Shown here: positions 1 through 12,149 of the stretch, one piece after another
How the letters are laid out: the number at the start of each line of letters is the position of its first letter
How positions within the stretch are numbered: the first letter of the stretch is position 1
Source: Taeniopygia guttata
Taxonomy: Eukaryota > Chordata > Aves > Passeriformes > Estrildidae
Length of the DNA: 64,000 nt
Direction of reading: 5' to 3'
NCBI RefSeq assembly: GCF_048771995.1
Contig: NC_133026.1
Span: forward strand, 12,220,001-12,284,000
The notes under the pieces: model-generated
The model's database searches: none
Seen by the model: only the letters and a program-made list of their open reading frames with translations
Told to the model about the DNA's origin: nothing
Position numbers and translations under genes: made by a program

Positions 1-2600
1 ATCTTCATCATCAGACAGTTCTGCTGCCTCCTTGACCTCACACGTATGACAGATGAACAGCAATGCATGGAATAGTAATGGTCAAATCTTAAGTTTTTGT
101 AAACTGACATAATTTCACTCAGTAACCATAAAGAATAAAAACACAAAATTAATTATTCTTGTGAGACTAAACAATGTCTATGTTAAATGTAGTTGGCTTA
201 AAATTCTTGACTAAATGCTGGCCTTGCTTCCAGCAAGTTAAGCTCCACTACAGAGAGTTATAAGAAGAGCTCCTACAGAATTACAGTGTGAATGATGAAG
301 AGGGAAAAACAAGGAACAAAAGCAGCAACAAGGCAAAAAAAAACTCAAGAAACCTGTGACAGGAACAGAAACCTAAAGGACAGATTGGCATTAAATGAGA
401 ACTATCCTTGCTCCCTTCACAAAGAGGCTGGGATCTTGTCCTACTTACAATGCACAGTCTTAAGAATTGATCTTGAAAATATCCATACCAAGCCTTACTG
501 CTCCACATCTGTCAGTTTTATTGTGATCATCAAGCTAATAATTATTTACATAATTAACATTTACATTGACATAATTATTAGAGAAATCAGGTGTAAAAGT
601 CCAAATAGAAGTGAATTGCAAATAGAAATTTGAGATAACTTTATTGCTGGGATTTGTATTATTTTTTTAAATTTTTCTAAAGAATTTTTGCATGCACATG
701 TTATTCTTTTCCTATGTTAGATGTTTGCTGATAATCTACTGAATGTCAGACTTGCTACCAAATCCGCATCTTAGAGCCCAATATCTGATCAGTCACTGGA
801 TAGCTGCTTCAAAGGTGTATTAATCACAACCAGTGCCTAATACTCAGGAGATAGAAACATAAAATAAGAGGATCCAGGGAGAATAGATGGAAAGGCCATT
901 AGGCAATACCCCACACAAGTCAATTCCTCCATCTCTGAGAAAGTGCTGTCACAGAAATGTTATTGTTCCCATTTAGGACTCGCTTATTGCTTGCACTTAG
1001 GACTAATTTGGCAAATCACTGACAAGCATTAAGTTGATGGGGTTTAAATAGAAGTTTGACTGGTTTTCTGATTTAAGTCTTTATTTCCTTCTAAATTATT
1101 TTGGGACTCCAATATTGAAGTACAGAGGGAACCCATCAACATAATGAGCAGGAGAACTGGACTGAACACAAAGAAAGCCCCTGTAATCCTAAAACAAAGA
1201 AATGAGAAGAGAGAGAAATCTACTATGGATTGAAGATTTCTGGACCCAAGAAACAACAGAGAATGGGAATGCATTCCCTGGAGAGACACCTGAACAATAC
1301 AGTTATAGTGCAAAAATTACAGGATCATTTAAAAGAGCAAGCGGTCTTAAGAGAGCAAGTCAGAAGGGTGAATTTAAATGCATATGGTTTTTAAGGATAA
1401 ACTATGAAGGAGCAATTAAGGAGCAAAATACCTATAAAAGATAAATAATATATAGATATATTATTTATATAAAAGAAAGAATCTAACTGAATTCTTGGCA
1501 CTGGACTCCTTTCACTCCATAGGATGCCTGCACATAACACACCTACTCTTTCAGATAGTAATGATGAGGAACTATAAGGGTTTGTAGTATCAACAGAAAA
1601 TGCTAGAACAAGCTGAAAGAAAAAAGGGCAGTAAGTCATCAGCTCTGAAGTGTGAGAGGAGCCATAGAGAAATATTCAATATAATAGAAAAGGCAGCACC
1701 ATTTAACAGGTTTTCCCCTCTGCCTCTAATACAGGATTATTCAATTAAAATGGTAAACTACAATTACAGACTATAGAAGTGAATCCTTATTTTTTTCATG
1801 GCATCTAGCAAAGACTAGGCATTTTCAAAGATATTGCTGCTATCAGAGCTTTGCAACAGCTCTTCATACAGCTATATTATGGTCACAGTGATCCTTTTTG
1901 ATGTCAAAAATTACAGAAAATAGTAATGCTATAAACCTGAACTCATCTACTAACAGCTATTGTTGAAGGATATTGGACTAAGCAAACTATTGATCTGACT
2001 TTTGGGACAATTTCTTAATGTTTAAATTATCAGTCATCTTGTGTGTCATGTTGATAATTCTTAATGTCAACTATATTAAAAAAATTCAGAAATAACAACA
2101 TAATGTTGTAAAACCATAAAGAGCAAATAAGATTAGAAAAGCCATTTCCTTTACTGGGATTTGTGAGCTAAAGGTTAACTTCCAATTAGAGTTTAAAAGG
2201 AAGAACTTTTATTCTGCGTTGGTTGAGGCTTTTAGCAAATCACATTTATATGTGCAGAACATTTGTATATTCCCTAATAACTTGCCATTACATTAAAGGC
2301 TGTAAGCTTTCCACCAGAACTTCTACAACCACTCTGGACACAAGATATGCAGTGATAAAATGTGTTAATATTGCATTATCGGATGCTATTGCTTTTCTAT
2401 TGATTGCAATTATGTCACCGTTCACTTACCAGGTAAATCCTGTGTGCCAGCCTTGTATTATGTATAAATTATATTCAGTAGAGGAAGATTAATTCCTGTG
2501 TCACATTTATATTGTGGCAAAACAGCAATAATAGTATTGTATTAAAAATAACATAAAGGAGAAAGATAAATAGTGCAAAACAATAACCAACATATTTAAA
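1..2600. other. Intergenic, AT-rich, nothing recognised
   Basis: Short chance open frames only, with no conserved motif, splice pattern or repeat that I can name. Confidence 0.7.
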
Positions 2601-2619
2601 TAATAGCAGACCCAGGGGA

Positions 2620-2850
2620 TTAAGTGATACTTTGCATGTTTATAGAGCTTTCAATATAAGGATCTCAAAACACTTCACAAACATTAGCAAAATAAGCCTC
2701 CCAACACTCTTTAGGTAGGGAAATATTATTATCCTCATTTTACAGATGAATAAGCTTCTTTATGAGGAAGATAAAGCCAAGTGAAGTTCCCAAAGCCACA
2801 AAGCATGTCAGAAACAGAATTACTAGATAGGCTCCGTGCTTAGATTACAC
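2620..2850 (+). mobile_element. Ancient CORE/MIR-like SINE
   Basis: AGAGCTTTCAATATAAGGAT, CTCAAAACACTTCACAAACA, TTATTATCCTCATTTTACAG, AAGTTCCCAAAGCCACAAAG and GTCAGAAACAGAATTACTAG reproduce the MIR/CORE-SINE order (GATCTCAAAGCGCTTTACA; ATTATCCCCATTTTACAGATGAGG; AAGGTCACACAGC; GCAGAGCCGGGA). Such copies date to early amniotes. Confidence 0.75.
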
Positions 2851-3747
2851 AGAGACCTTGATAGATAGAAAAGAATTCACATATTCTCTCGAAAGCCAGG
2901 TCACATGTTATGCAGCCATCATCTTAATGAGAATTATAAACACAAAAAAGCCAGGGTTTCATTTCTGGAGTCAAAAATAGACTTTAGTGAGACCCTCCCA
3001 CCAGGATGCCTTCAGACTGCCCACAGACACTCAAGGCAAAGCATCACTCACTGTTTGCTTCACAGATCCTGGGGATCCTAGCTGGAATCCGCTAAAGGCT
3101 TCTCCCACACTGTCCACTCTCCTTTAATCTGACTCATATAATCCCAAATTCCTTTTGCATCAACCGGCAGATTTTTTTTTCCCATGTTTTCAATGGATAA
3201 AATGTCTTTTTTTGTCTGTAAGTAATGTCTAATTCTTAGTATAAACAGGCCATGAAGAAGATTTTTTTTTCCTGTAAATGCCCTTCCTTTAGCTCTTTGG
3301 TTATTACCAAAATGTATTTTACATATTTAACTACAATGTGATTCACTGTGAAATATGGAGAATATCTAATGTAGTAGATAAGACAGGAAGTAGACCAGTC
3401 AAATATCAACAGCCCACTTCTGACAGAGCAGCTGCATTAGGAAGATCTCGAGGTATCTCAGGTTTTCACAGATGTAACAAACTGCAGAACCTGACTGCTG
3501 GCATAAAAAAAATGTAATAAAGTTGCTAAGAATTAAGCAAAAGCATTCAGATCCAAGTTTGGGGTTTTTTATTCCATGGTAAAGAAAAAGTAAGAAGAGG
3601 CAGATGGAGTAAGCCCATTTTAGGAAGAAATAATGCCCTTCCCTTCCACTTATTTCTGACTGCTACAGATCCTACTGTCACTGCTGCTCAATCATTCTCA
3701 AGGCAAAAGCTTCACCAGTGCTATCAGAAGGAATGCTCAAGCACAGA

Positions 3748-3835
3748 GCATGATTTTGGGTTGTGCTGTGCAGAGCCAGGAATTGGACTTGATGATCCTT
3801 GTGAGTCCCTTTCAACTCAGGATATTCTATGGTTT
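3748..3835 (+). mobile_element. CR1 LINE 3' end fragment
   Basis: GGACTTGATGATCCTTGTGAG, TCCCTTTCAACTCAGGATATT and TCTATGG match the CR1 3' UTR end. It is 5'-truncated to less than 100 bp, the usual fate of CR1 copies. Confidence 0.8.
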
Positions 3836-3872
3836 ATACATACATACATACTTATAAATACACACACACTAT
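3836..3872. repeat. CATA/CACA microsatellite after a CR1 tail
   Basis: TACATACATACATAC followed by ATACACACACAC directly after the CR1 3' tail ending near 3835. Such short repeats often grow from the terminal microsatellite of CR1. Confidence 0.65.
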
Positions 3873-6800
3873 GTACCTATGGGATATCTGAGCTTCCCGA
3901 GCAGGGTTGCAGCAGCTTCAAATCCCCTTCTCTGATGACAAAATTCTCTCCTTTCCCAGCAGGACGAGCCTGCCCCTTCTACATACAGATGCAAAGGAAC
4001 TTCAGAAACGCTTCTCCCTAGGAAATGTGCTCATGTCAGCTGTTCACATCAGGAAATTATTTCTTGCAGGAGACTTAAGCAAATCTATCAAACCTCATTA
4101 AAAAGAAATATGAAAAGTACAGATTGCTTTTCAGCTGGGACAAAAGGGGACACATGGCCAGAGCAGAGATGGGGGCAGGAAGATTTTGCAAAGCAGAATG
4201 CAGTCATTTCATGTACAATGATACAAAGCCACATTCTCCATCTTTAAAGAGAGGCCACGTTTTTTCTTGGTCATTTATCCATTGGAAATTTTTTTGATAT
4301 TTAGAAAATTGTTCTTCTTAGAGTTGTTTTTAATGTAGAATTACCTATGTGCCACTGCAGAAATATTTCACTACCCTAGCTTCCAAATCCCTTCAGAATG
4401 TTTTTCCTTCCTCTAAATGAAACAAGGGACAAAGGCAATAATAAATTTCTTGTGACATAATGTTTTCATTAACTACCACAAATATCAAACACTTGGACCC
4501 TCAACCATTTTTGACTCAAACAGAAATACATTTACTCTGACAACAAAAACAAAAGCTTATTCTTAAAAAACAAGGTGACAAAATAGATCTATGGATATTT
4601 TGTTGTTTTCATAAAGACACCTTTTTCAGTTTGTCAAAAAATGTGTAATATTCTCACAGTGCAGAACAGTAGGCATAGAAGAGATTCCTAAATCAAAGTT
4701 TTTTAATAGAAATACTGTTTAGGATAATTCATTGTTTTCTTACTAAGTAAGAACTCCCCAAAACTGCAGTTTACAGAAGAAAAGAAGCAGGAGCAGTACC
4801 ATCATTACTGATTTACATTTCTGAAATTGTGAAGAATTATATAATGCAAATTTTCCATACAACCTGAATGAATAAATGAATATATGTATATATACTGAAA
4901 ACAGGCTCAGATTCATATTAAAAGAAGGAAATTGAGGAACCCTAAGTTTAGTGATGGACAGAAAGTTTCAAAGAAAATCTTCCTGCTGCATCTACAATAC
5001 TCATTTGAACATGCAATGTTTCTCAGGTCACAAGGTTTGGTTCTGCCCATCAATGCCCACTGCAATACTGAGCATCTGTGAGAGACTCAGGTATCCCATC
5101 TCATAAAGTTTCTCCCAAGTCAGGGATGGAAAATACTGTTCAGCCCTCAAGGCAAGCAGTGTGAGAATCTCTCTAACATCGTAGAAAAAAATCTGTAATC
5201 CTGAGATATTGTCATGTCCATTTCAGATCTAACAGGAAAATATTGGGATTAAAACCTCAGAACGAGATTTCCAGATGAGGGAAAGCAGCTGGATTCATCT
5301 TTTCAGGGAGAGTTTTTCTAAAAGGGTGATTACTAATGCTTCACAGCGAACATACCTTTGTCCCCAGCATTACACTAATAAAACATGACTCCAGCTGATG
5401 ATAATACCCTGACCCCAGGTCATAATTGGATTGGAGTGCAAACAAACACAGAAAAAGCAAAAGGAAAGGTTTGTTCTGATTTTGTTGAATTAAGTGAAAA
5501 GAGGACCAAATAACTGCTTGTAACAATTATAACTGGATAGTGCGAGTTGAACAGAAGGAATTGGAAAAATTAACATTGAAAGAAGTAAGAAATAAAAGTG
5601 TTTAGACTAAAATTGGTTGTTCAAACACACTGAATTCCTGAATTAAGACAACTTAGTGTCTTTTATTACCTTTAAAATAGAAATATAAACCCATAAAAAC
5701 AGAAAAATGAAAAACATATCAATACATATATGTATGCATATATGTGTGTGTATAATATATAGAGATGATAGATAAATAGCTATATTGATACAAATGGAAG
5801 AAAAAATTAATTTTTAGTCAAGAACAAATGCAATCTACCAGATTAGGAGTAGATCTTCACTGGCAAAGGGTTTCACCTAATGTTCCCAGAAATAGAGTTT
5901 CAAGAGTTCAATGAAGCTTGATTGTTTCTTTTGCTGCTTGTATCTCTTAGTGCACATGTTGAGTATGTGGCTTATTTTCCATACAGAAAACATTTTCCTA
6001 ACTTGTTTAGGAAAAATTACTGTCTGAAAATGTGTGGCTTTAACAAAGATGGGGAAAAGGATGTTGGACCATCTGTTTATACATTATTTGTGCTTATGTT
6101 GCACCTGCAAAAAAAAAAAAAAACCTCAGTTCCCACGCTTGCCCAAAAAAGAACCAGCCCATAAACAAACAACAGACGTTAAAAATTGACCTAAAGCCTC
6201 CTAATAGTCTCAGCAAACTGAAAGCCAATGACTTGCAAAGATTTCAGATCCAGAAGGAAACCCCCAGCTGCATCTAGACCACATCACTGTTAAACAGGCA
6301 CCTCATCAGTGCTCAGAAACCATTAGAAATCACCACTATGTCACAAAGACAGAGCACTTAATCAGAAATTCATTAGCTTCACCAAGCCAGTGAGGTCTGG
6401 GGAAAAGGTATGCAAGGGACAGTCACTAAGAGTGAAGAGCTGAAGAAGATTCACTGGCCCAGTCAGAGTTTTTTCCATGTACAGCAGTGAAATTTCTGAT
6501 CTAGTTTTACCCAGTCCAAATTCCAGCACTCACTTTACCCAGGGCCTGTTCAGTCATTTTGGCACTTAAAGGAGCAAAGAGTGGGACAAGGGACAGTATT
6601 TATGAGACACCTCAATTATAGTGAGAGGCCAATACAGTTGAAGGAGATCTGGATCTTCAATAAAGCCAGCACAACCAGCTAAAATTCATTTACGAGTGGC
6701 TGTTCATCGTGTCTGAAAGAGAAACATTTGAAGACTGTCAATGCCACGTTCACATGGGCCCAAGGGCAGGGAGATGTATGGGTTTAGGCCTTACCTCAGC

Positions 6801-9800
6801 TGTAGGAACTCTTAAATAACACTGATTCTCATAGATTTGGGCTTTTTAATGGCACAATATTTCATATTTCAGAAAATGCTTTCAACATTTTTTGCTGCAC
6901 CAAGTCCTGTGCTCTATGTACATACAGATGTGGCTGGGGTGTTTGGCTGTTTTCTGTCATTAGGTCATGAAACTGGCTGGTTCAAGCTACCCCACCTCAA
7001 AAGTAGATGAGTAAAATATGAGACCTTGTCTTCTTTGCCTTAAAAGTATTTGTTACCTGTAGAGAAACTGTGGGGTCATAAACTGTAGACAGTTAACATA
7101 TTTGAATTAATTGGAGGTAAAATAAAACTCTGAAAAAAAAACATATTAGGAGTCTGTGGGGTAAGCTATGTGCAATCAAGATGTGATCACCAAGCTCATG
7201 TATTTCACCTTGCCATAGAACTACACTGTTTTGTCTTTGGTACAACACTACTGAGGCCTGAGAAGGAAAAAACAACCCAGACAGGAAATAAAGATGCTGG
7301 TTCTACACTATTTGTGAATTAATTAGCATGCTAAGTAATGATGGAATTTAGCAACTTAAATGACAAATATCCCAGGGCTTCCTCCCCCAAGCAGCTGATG
7401 TGTACATCCATCCCTAATACAGTTTCATTGTTTCAGCCTCCAAGAAAAACAGGATGCAATATGCCTTCTGTCCATGATAAAGTTTCCTAATACAGTACAG
7501 TAATGCAATTTATTTTCATACAGCATCCTGCATATAAAATATTACATAACCCTTTATGAGAAGATAATGCATTACAGACTCAGGGACATTACTGTCTTTC
7601 AGGAAGAAATTGAAGGATAATGTGGGAAGGGATGGAGGAAATAGAATCCGAGGTACAAAAGTAGTCAAAAAAGAAAGTAGTAAATGTACTCTTCTTGTGT
7701 CCTTATTATCTGCATGAGACAAGCAGAGGGCAGGTCAGCATTACTGCAGATGCAGTGTAACACAAAATGTTACATGCTTATAGGAAGGGATGGCTCTGAT
7801 CCCGTGAATTTATGCTATAAATAGATAAGCAGGATGACAAGGTGAGTCACAGAAGTATCATGTGAATTCCCTGAGATCAAACAGGGAGCTCAAGGTTCAG
7901 GAGAGGAATGAACATGAATGTCAAAAGTTCCAGATGGTACATAGCCAAAAAAAATCATAGATGGACCAAAATTGCAGACCCAAACACCTTATGGTGGTCT
8001 GGGGAGACTCACCCTGGATTCAAATTGCTGCATCTCAGAGCCAGAATTGAGTGCTGCAATTTGAAGGCTTAAAGCAGGCAGAGAAACAAGGCCTTTAAGC
8101 AAGGTGCATGCTAAATTAGTAAGATTTTAGATCTGAAAACCAAAATTCCATGAAGGAGAATTTGCTTATTATTTAGAGCTGTGGGGTGCATGTTATTCTT
8201 GATTCCCTTGCAGGAAATGTAAGTGAGTCAAAGCTGAGGCTGTGGCTAATCTGAAAGCGGAGGTAGGGAGGGGTGTTGAGTTGCAGCAAGTCTTTGGGGG
8301 ATTGTAAGGAAAGAAGAGAAATTATGTACTCACTCCAAATGAGGGGAAGGAACTTGTGACCAAAGCTGTGTCAATATATTTAAAAAGTGTAATTATAAGA
8401 CCTCAAAAATCACACTTTTTCAGTTTAAGAGATAACAAATGGAAACAAACCTTGCCCAGAGGGCTTAATACAGCTATGGGCCCTTCAAAAGTGTAAATAA
8501 CTTATAAGTTAAAGAAATTCCCAGGGAATCTGACCTTGTTAATGAGACTTGAGTCATTGCCACCATTCAGAATTCAGCCTTAGGTGAAAACCAGTTAAGG
8601 ATATAAAGGATGGGAGAAATACAGGGCTGTGTACAACTACAGTGTGACTGGTTTCACTACCATATGGATACACAATCCACTAACACATGTATTCCAAGGA
8701 GGGAGAGAAGAGGATCTTAGACACATTGTTCTCCTGGAAATCCACCTCTTCAGTGTGGTCTTTTCCCCAGAAGCTCAAGGTCTTCTGGAAGTTGTGATGA
8801 TTAAAGCTGGGTTTCTGCCATGACTTCCTGTGTCACCTTGGACAATATATCTAGATGTGCTCAAGGGGTTGGAAGCAGGCAAACAGGGGCTACTCTGCCT
8901 GTGCTCTGAGCCTGTGGACATGAGCCAGCTTCCATCTGGGACCTATATGCCATGTGCTGACAGAGACCCTCTGCTTCAGGAGACTCCAGATATTGTTTTA
9001 TCGTGCTGACTCCTCCAGCAGAAGTTACTGTCCCAGTAGTGAGGCACATACTTATGGATAGGCACAGACTCATGTCTTGGCCATCCAGCTCCTATTTCCA
9101 TACCTCAGTGTATGCCCACCTTTGGTGAGGTTGAAGCTAAGATGCTGAACTGTGAAATGGAGCAGCTGATGCACAAGCACATCTGCTGAGCCAGATGTAG
9201 GGGCAGTAATCTCTGGTATAAGTGTAAAGCAGACAGCTGGTGGCAGTAAAGTTTGAAGAGGCCACAACTAGATTCACCCAAGAAAGACTGTCAAAATCCT
9301 AATTAGCTCACTCACAATAAACTAATGCAGCAATATGGCTTCTGCACCACAGCTGATTTTGGCTGCACCCATCTGTGTAAACATGCTATAAATCTCTCTT
9401 TGATTTTTCCTCCATCTGTGAAAAGGAAGCATGTGACATTTTTAAAGTGTTTTCTCTCTCTATTTTAGGTCTTCAAGACTGGGCTCTCACTTATTGTAGC
9501 CTTGCTCATTACTATAACAGTGGGAGAGATACTTAATAGCTGTCATAGCTGGGCATTCTCATTGAATTCAAAGGCAAAACTGACATTTACTTTAATGGAA
9601 ATCAGAAAGGACATTCAGAAGCCCATGAATTACTCAGTTTATTAGAACTACATTAATTGTTAATATGATAATGATTCAAAGTGCTGTAAGATTGGGACAG
9701 TTTTCAAATGTGCAGATTTACCGAAGCCTGATCTCTGGATGTTTACAGATGTCTTATGTGCTTATGAAAATCCAAGTAGTTCTTGCTCTTAGGATAGAAG

Positions 9801-9985
9801 TATATATAGCATAGCCTGCACTTTAAAGAAAGCATAGCTTGCAGAGACTTATGAACTTTAACCCTCAACCCCTTTCTCATGATACCTCCCACTTTTTCCC
9901 ACCCCCTCTTCTATCTTCAGAAGTCAAAGATAAGTAGTCAGAAAGGATAAAAGCATGGACTAAAAGCTGAAAAAGAACATCAGAA
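3873..9985. other. Intergenic, no gene recognised
   Basis: AT-rich with small TA/TG-rich words near 4880 and 5725-5765 and an A17 run at 6107-6123. A slightly GC-richer patch at 8860-9260 has open frames on the minus strand but no recognisable domain. Confidence 0.65.
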
Positions 9986-9989
9986 CTCT

Positions 9990-11225
9990 TCTTCTTTTCT
10001 GTACAGATGCTGCTGTTTGAGGTAGGGTTAGGAAAAGGTTTGGGGGTGAGGAACTGAGAGATCACAGGACTGCAGCTGGAAATGAGATGCCAAAGCAAAG
10101 GGTGGGAAGCAAAGGGAATGTGGTTAAAATATATATTTTTTTTTTTATGGCTACTGCCTGAAGGAGCATAGGCATATGGAGTACTGCTAGGTTGAGGCTT
10201 AAATTCATTATTTAGAGGGAAGGGTGGAGCTGTGAGCTCCCATTGGAGTGCGAGTGAATAGTGGGCTGCCAAAGCAAAATGATAGGACAACAAGATAGTT
10301 TTTCTATGTGGCCATTTTGGTCACAGCCATATTTTTTGGGCCTTTCTAAAGCTCAGGTTTAGGTTAGGTTTACTTTCAAGTTTAAAGCTGAGAGAAGAAA
10401 ATGAGCCAAGAACTTTACTTGGAGGGAGGAGGCAAAGGACTGGACAAAAGGAAGAGAAGTCAGTAAAGACTGGAAACCTTGCCTGGGAGACTTTTTCTAT
10501 TTCCAACTTTTTCTTTTTCCAAAGACAGCCTTTGCCTGGGAGAAGGAGCTTGTATCAGCAGTTGGAATGTGCCTGAGAAGGGGATTCAAAGAGAACAAAT
10601 AGGTTGCCAAAAGAACTAGTGGGGAGGTGGCGGGAGGGAAGTATCTGAACACATGTTTTAGGAGCCAGTCTAATGTCTAGTGGTGTTAGTAGTGGAGGAA
10701 AGAGATAACTGAGAAATCCAATTGCTGTGGGATTGGAAAGCAGTTGCCAAAATAAAGGGTAGGATGACGAGAAAATTCTTCTGTGAGAAATATTTTGTGC
10801 AGGCACACACTAGGAAGCTTTGTGTAAGACTCAGCCTATAGTTAGAGCTAAGGTTGCCAGTAGATTTGAGGGGAAGAGAGTTCTAGCTGGAGTGTGACTG
10901 CCAAAGGAAAGCACAGGCTGCAAGGAGAATGTTTCCGCAAGAAATTTCCAGTTATGTGTATTGTTAGTGGTAGGGTTAGGGCTGGTAGAAAGAGAACTAA
11001 AAGCAGCAGCAGTAGAGGGATTAGAAAGGAGATGGCAGTGGGAAAGGTGGAGTACAGAGAGAACTTGTTGGCACGAATGTCTTGGTGTGGCTGCCAGCTT
11101 GGGGCCAGGTCCAAGGCTCAGACTAAGGAGAGCTGAGAGCTCCAGATGGATGGGCTTGGCAAGAGTTTGCCAAGGATATGCTGCGGTGCAAAGAGACCTT
11201 GTGGGAACTTTTTCATCGTAACACT
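9990..11225. repeat. Degenerate tandem repeat, period about 140-180 bp
   Basis: A block recurs with the anchor (C/T)TGCCAAA(G/A) at 10268, 10606, 10746 and 10900 (starts at GCC), a variant ATGCCAAAG at 10089, and weaker copies near 11093 and 11169. Before the anchor the copies share an AGCTGGAGTG-like word; after it they share AAAGGGTAGGATG..AAGGAGAAT-like sequence and a T-rich TTCTGTGAG end. Between copies GGTTAGGG/GGTTAGG words recur (10022, 10360, 10973). Copies are about 60-75% alike by eye. I do not recognise the family; it could be an old satellite or an internal tandem part of a retroelement. Confidence 0.6.
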
Positions 11226-11567
11226 TACCGGAGCCTCTTGTTTTAGGCTCAACATCTGGCTAAAGCTTTTACTAGGTTAGAGAAAGCTATCTTTTATACC
11301 ATACAGAGACAAGAACTATTGCTTCATGGAAAATAGCTTTTTCTTCTAAATTTGAGCTGAATGTTTATACTGATGCCATATTTCAATTAAACAAAAAATA
11401 TGTTAAAAAACTAAAGGAAATGTGGATTTACTATTAGCATTATTAGATCTTTTAGGCCATGGAGCCCTATCCTTTTTCCTACAAGTATGACCCATTTACC
11501 CTGTTATTCTGGAGAGATACAAACTTAGAATAAACACTCAAGATTTTATTTTTCTCTCTTTTTCTGC

Positions 11568-12106
11568 TGTGCTGGTTTTGCCTTGTGCAGTGTTAATTTT
11601 TCTATACAGTAGCCATGTTTCTGTGTTTTGGATTTTTGCTAGAAACAGAGATGACCTTGTTATTGCTGAGCAGGGCTGATACATCACCAAGGCCTTTTCT
11701 GTCCCTCACCCCACCCCACTGGCTGGGGAGCACAAGGAGTTGGGAGGGGACAGATGACCCCACCTGACCCAAGGGGTATCCCACATGTTGTGGCATCCTG
11801 CTCAGTGTATAAAGATGTGAGAAAAAGAAGGAAAGGAGGACATTCAGAGCAGTGGTGGTGTTTGTCTTCCCAAATCACCATTACATGTGATGGAGCCCTG
11901 CTGTCCTGGGGATGGCTGAACAGCTACCTGCCCATGGGAAGTGGTGAATGAATTCCTTGTTTTGATTTGCATGTGCTTTACCTATTAAAGTGTCTTTATC
12001 TCCACCCATGAGCTTTTCCACTTTTACGTCTCTTTCATATCACTTCTGGGGGAGGGAGCAAGAGGCAGCTTGGTGCTTGGCTGCTGGCTGGGGTTCAACC
12101 ACAACA
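11568..12106 (+). mobile_element. Solo LTR, ERVL-like avian endogenous retrovirus
   Basis: Begins TGTGCTGGTTTTGCCTTG and ends GGGGTTCAACCACAACA, the terminal pattern of ERVL-type LTRs in birds. Length is 539 bp. TGTATAAAG lies near 11808 (TATA) and CTATTAAAGTG near 11981 (polyadenylation signal), in the order expected for a + strand LTR. No gag/pol/env sequence lies beside it, so it is a solo LTR. Flanking pentamers do not match clearly, so either the duplication has decayed or an end is off by a few bases. Confidence 0.7.
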
Positions 12107-12149
12107 CTGAAAGTGTTACTATTGTAAAAGAGCAAGAAGAAAAATATTT

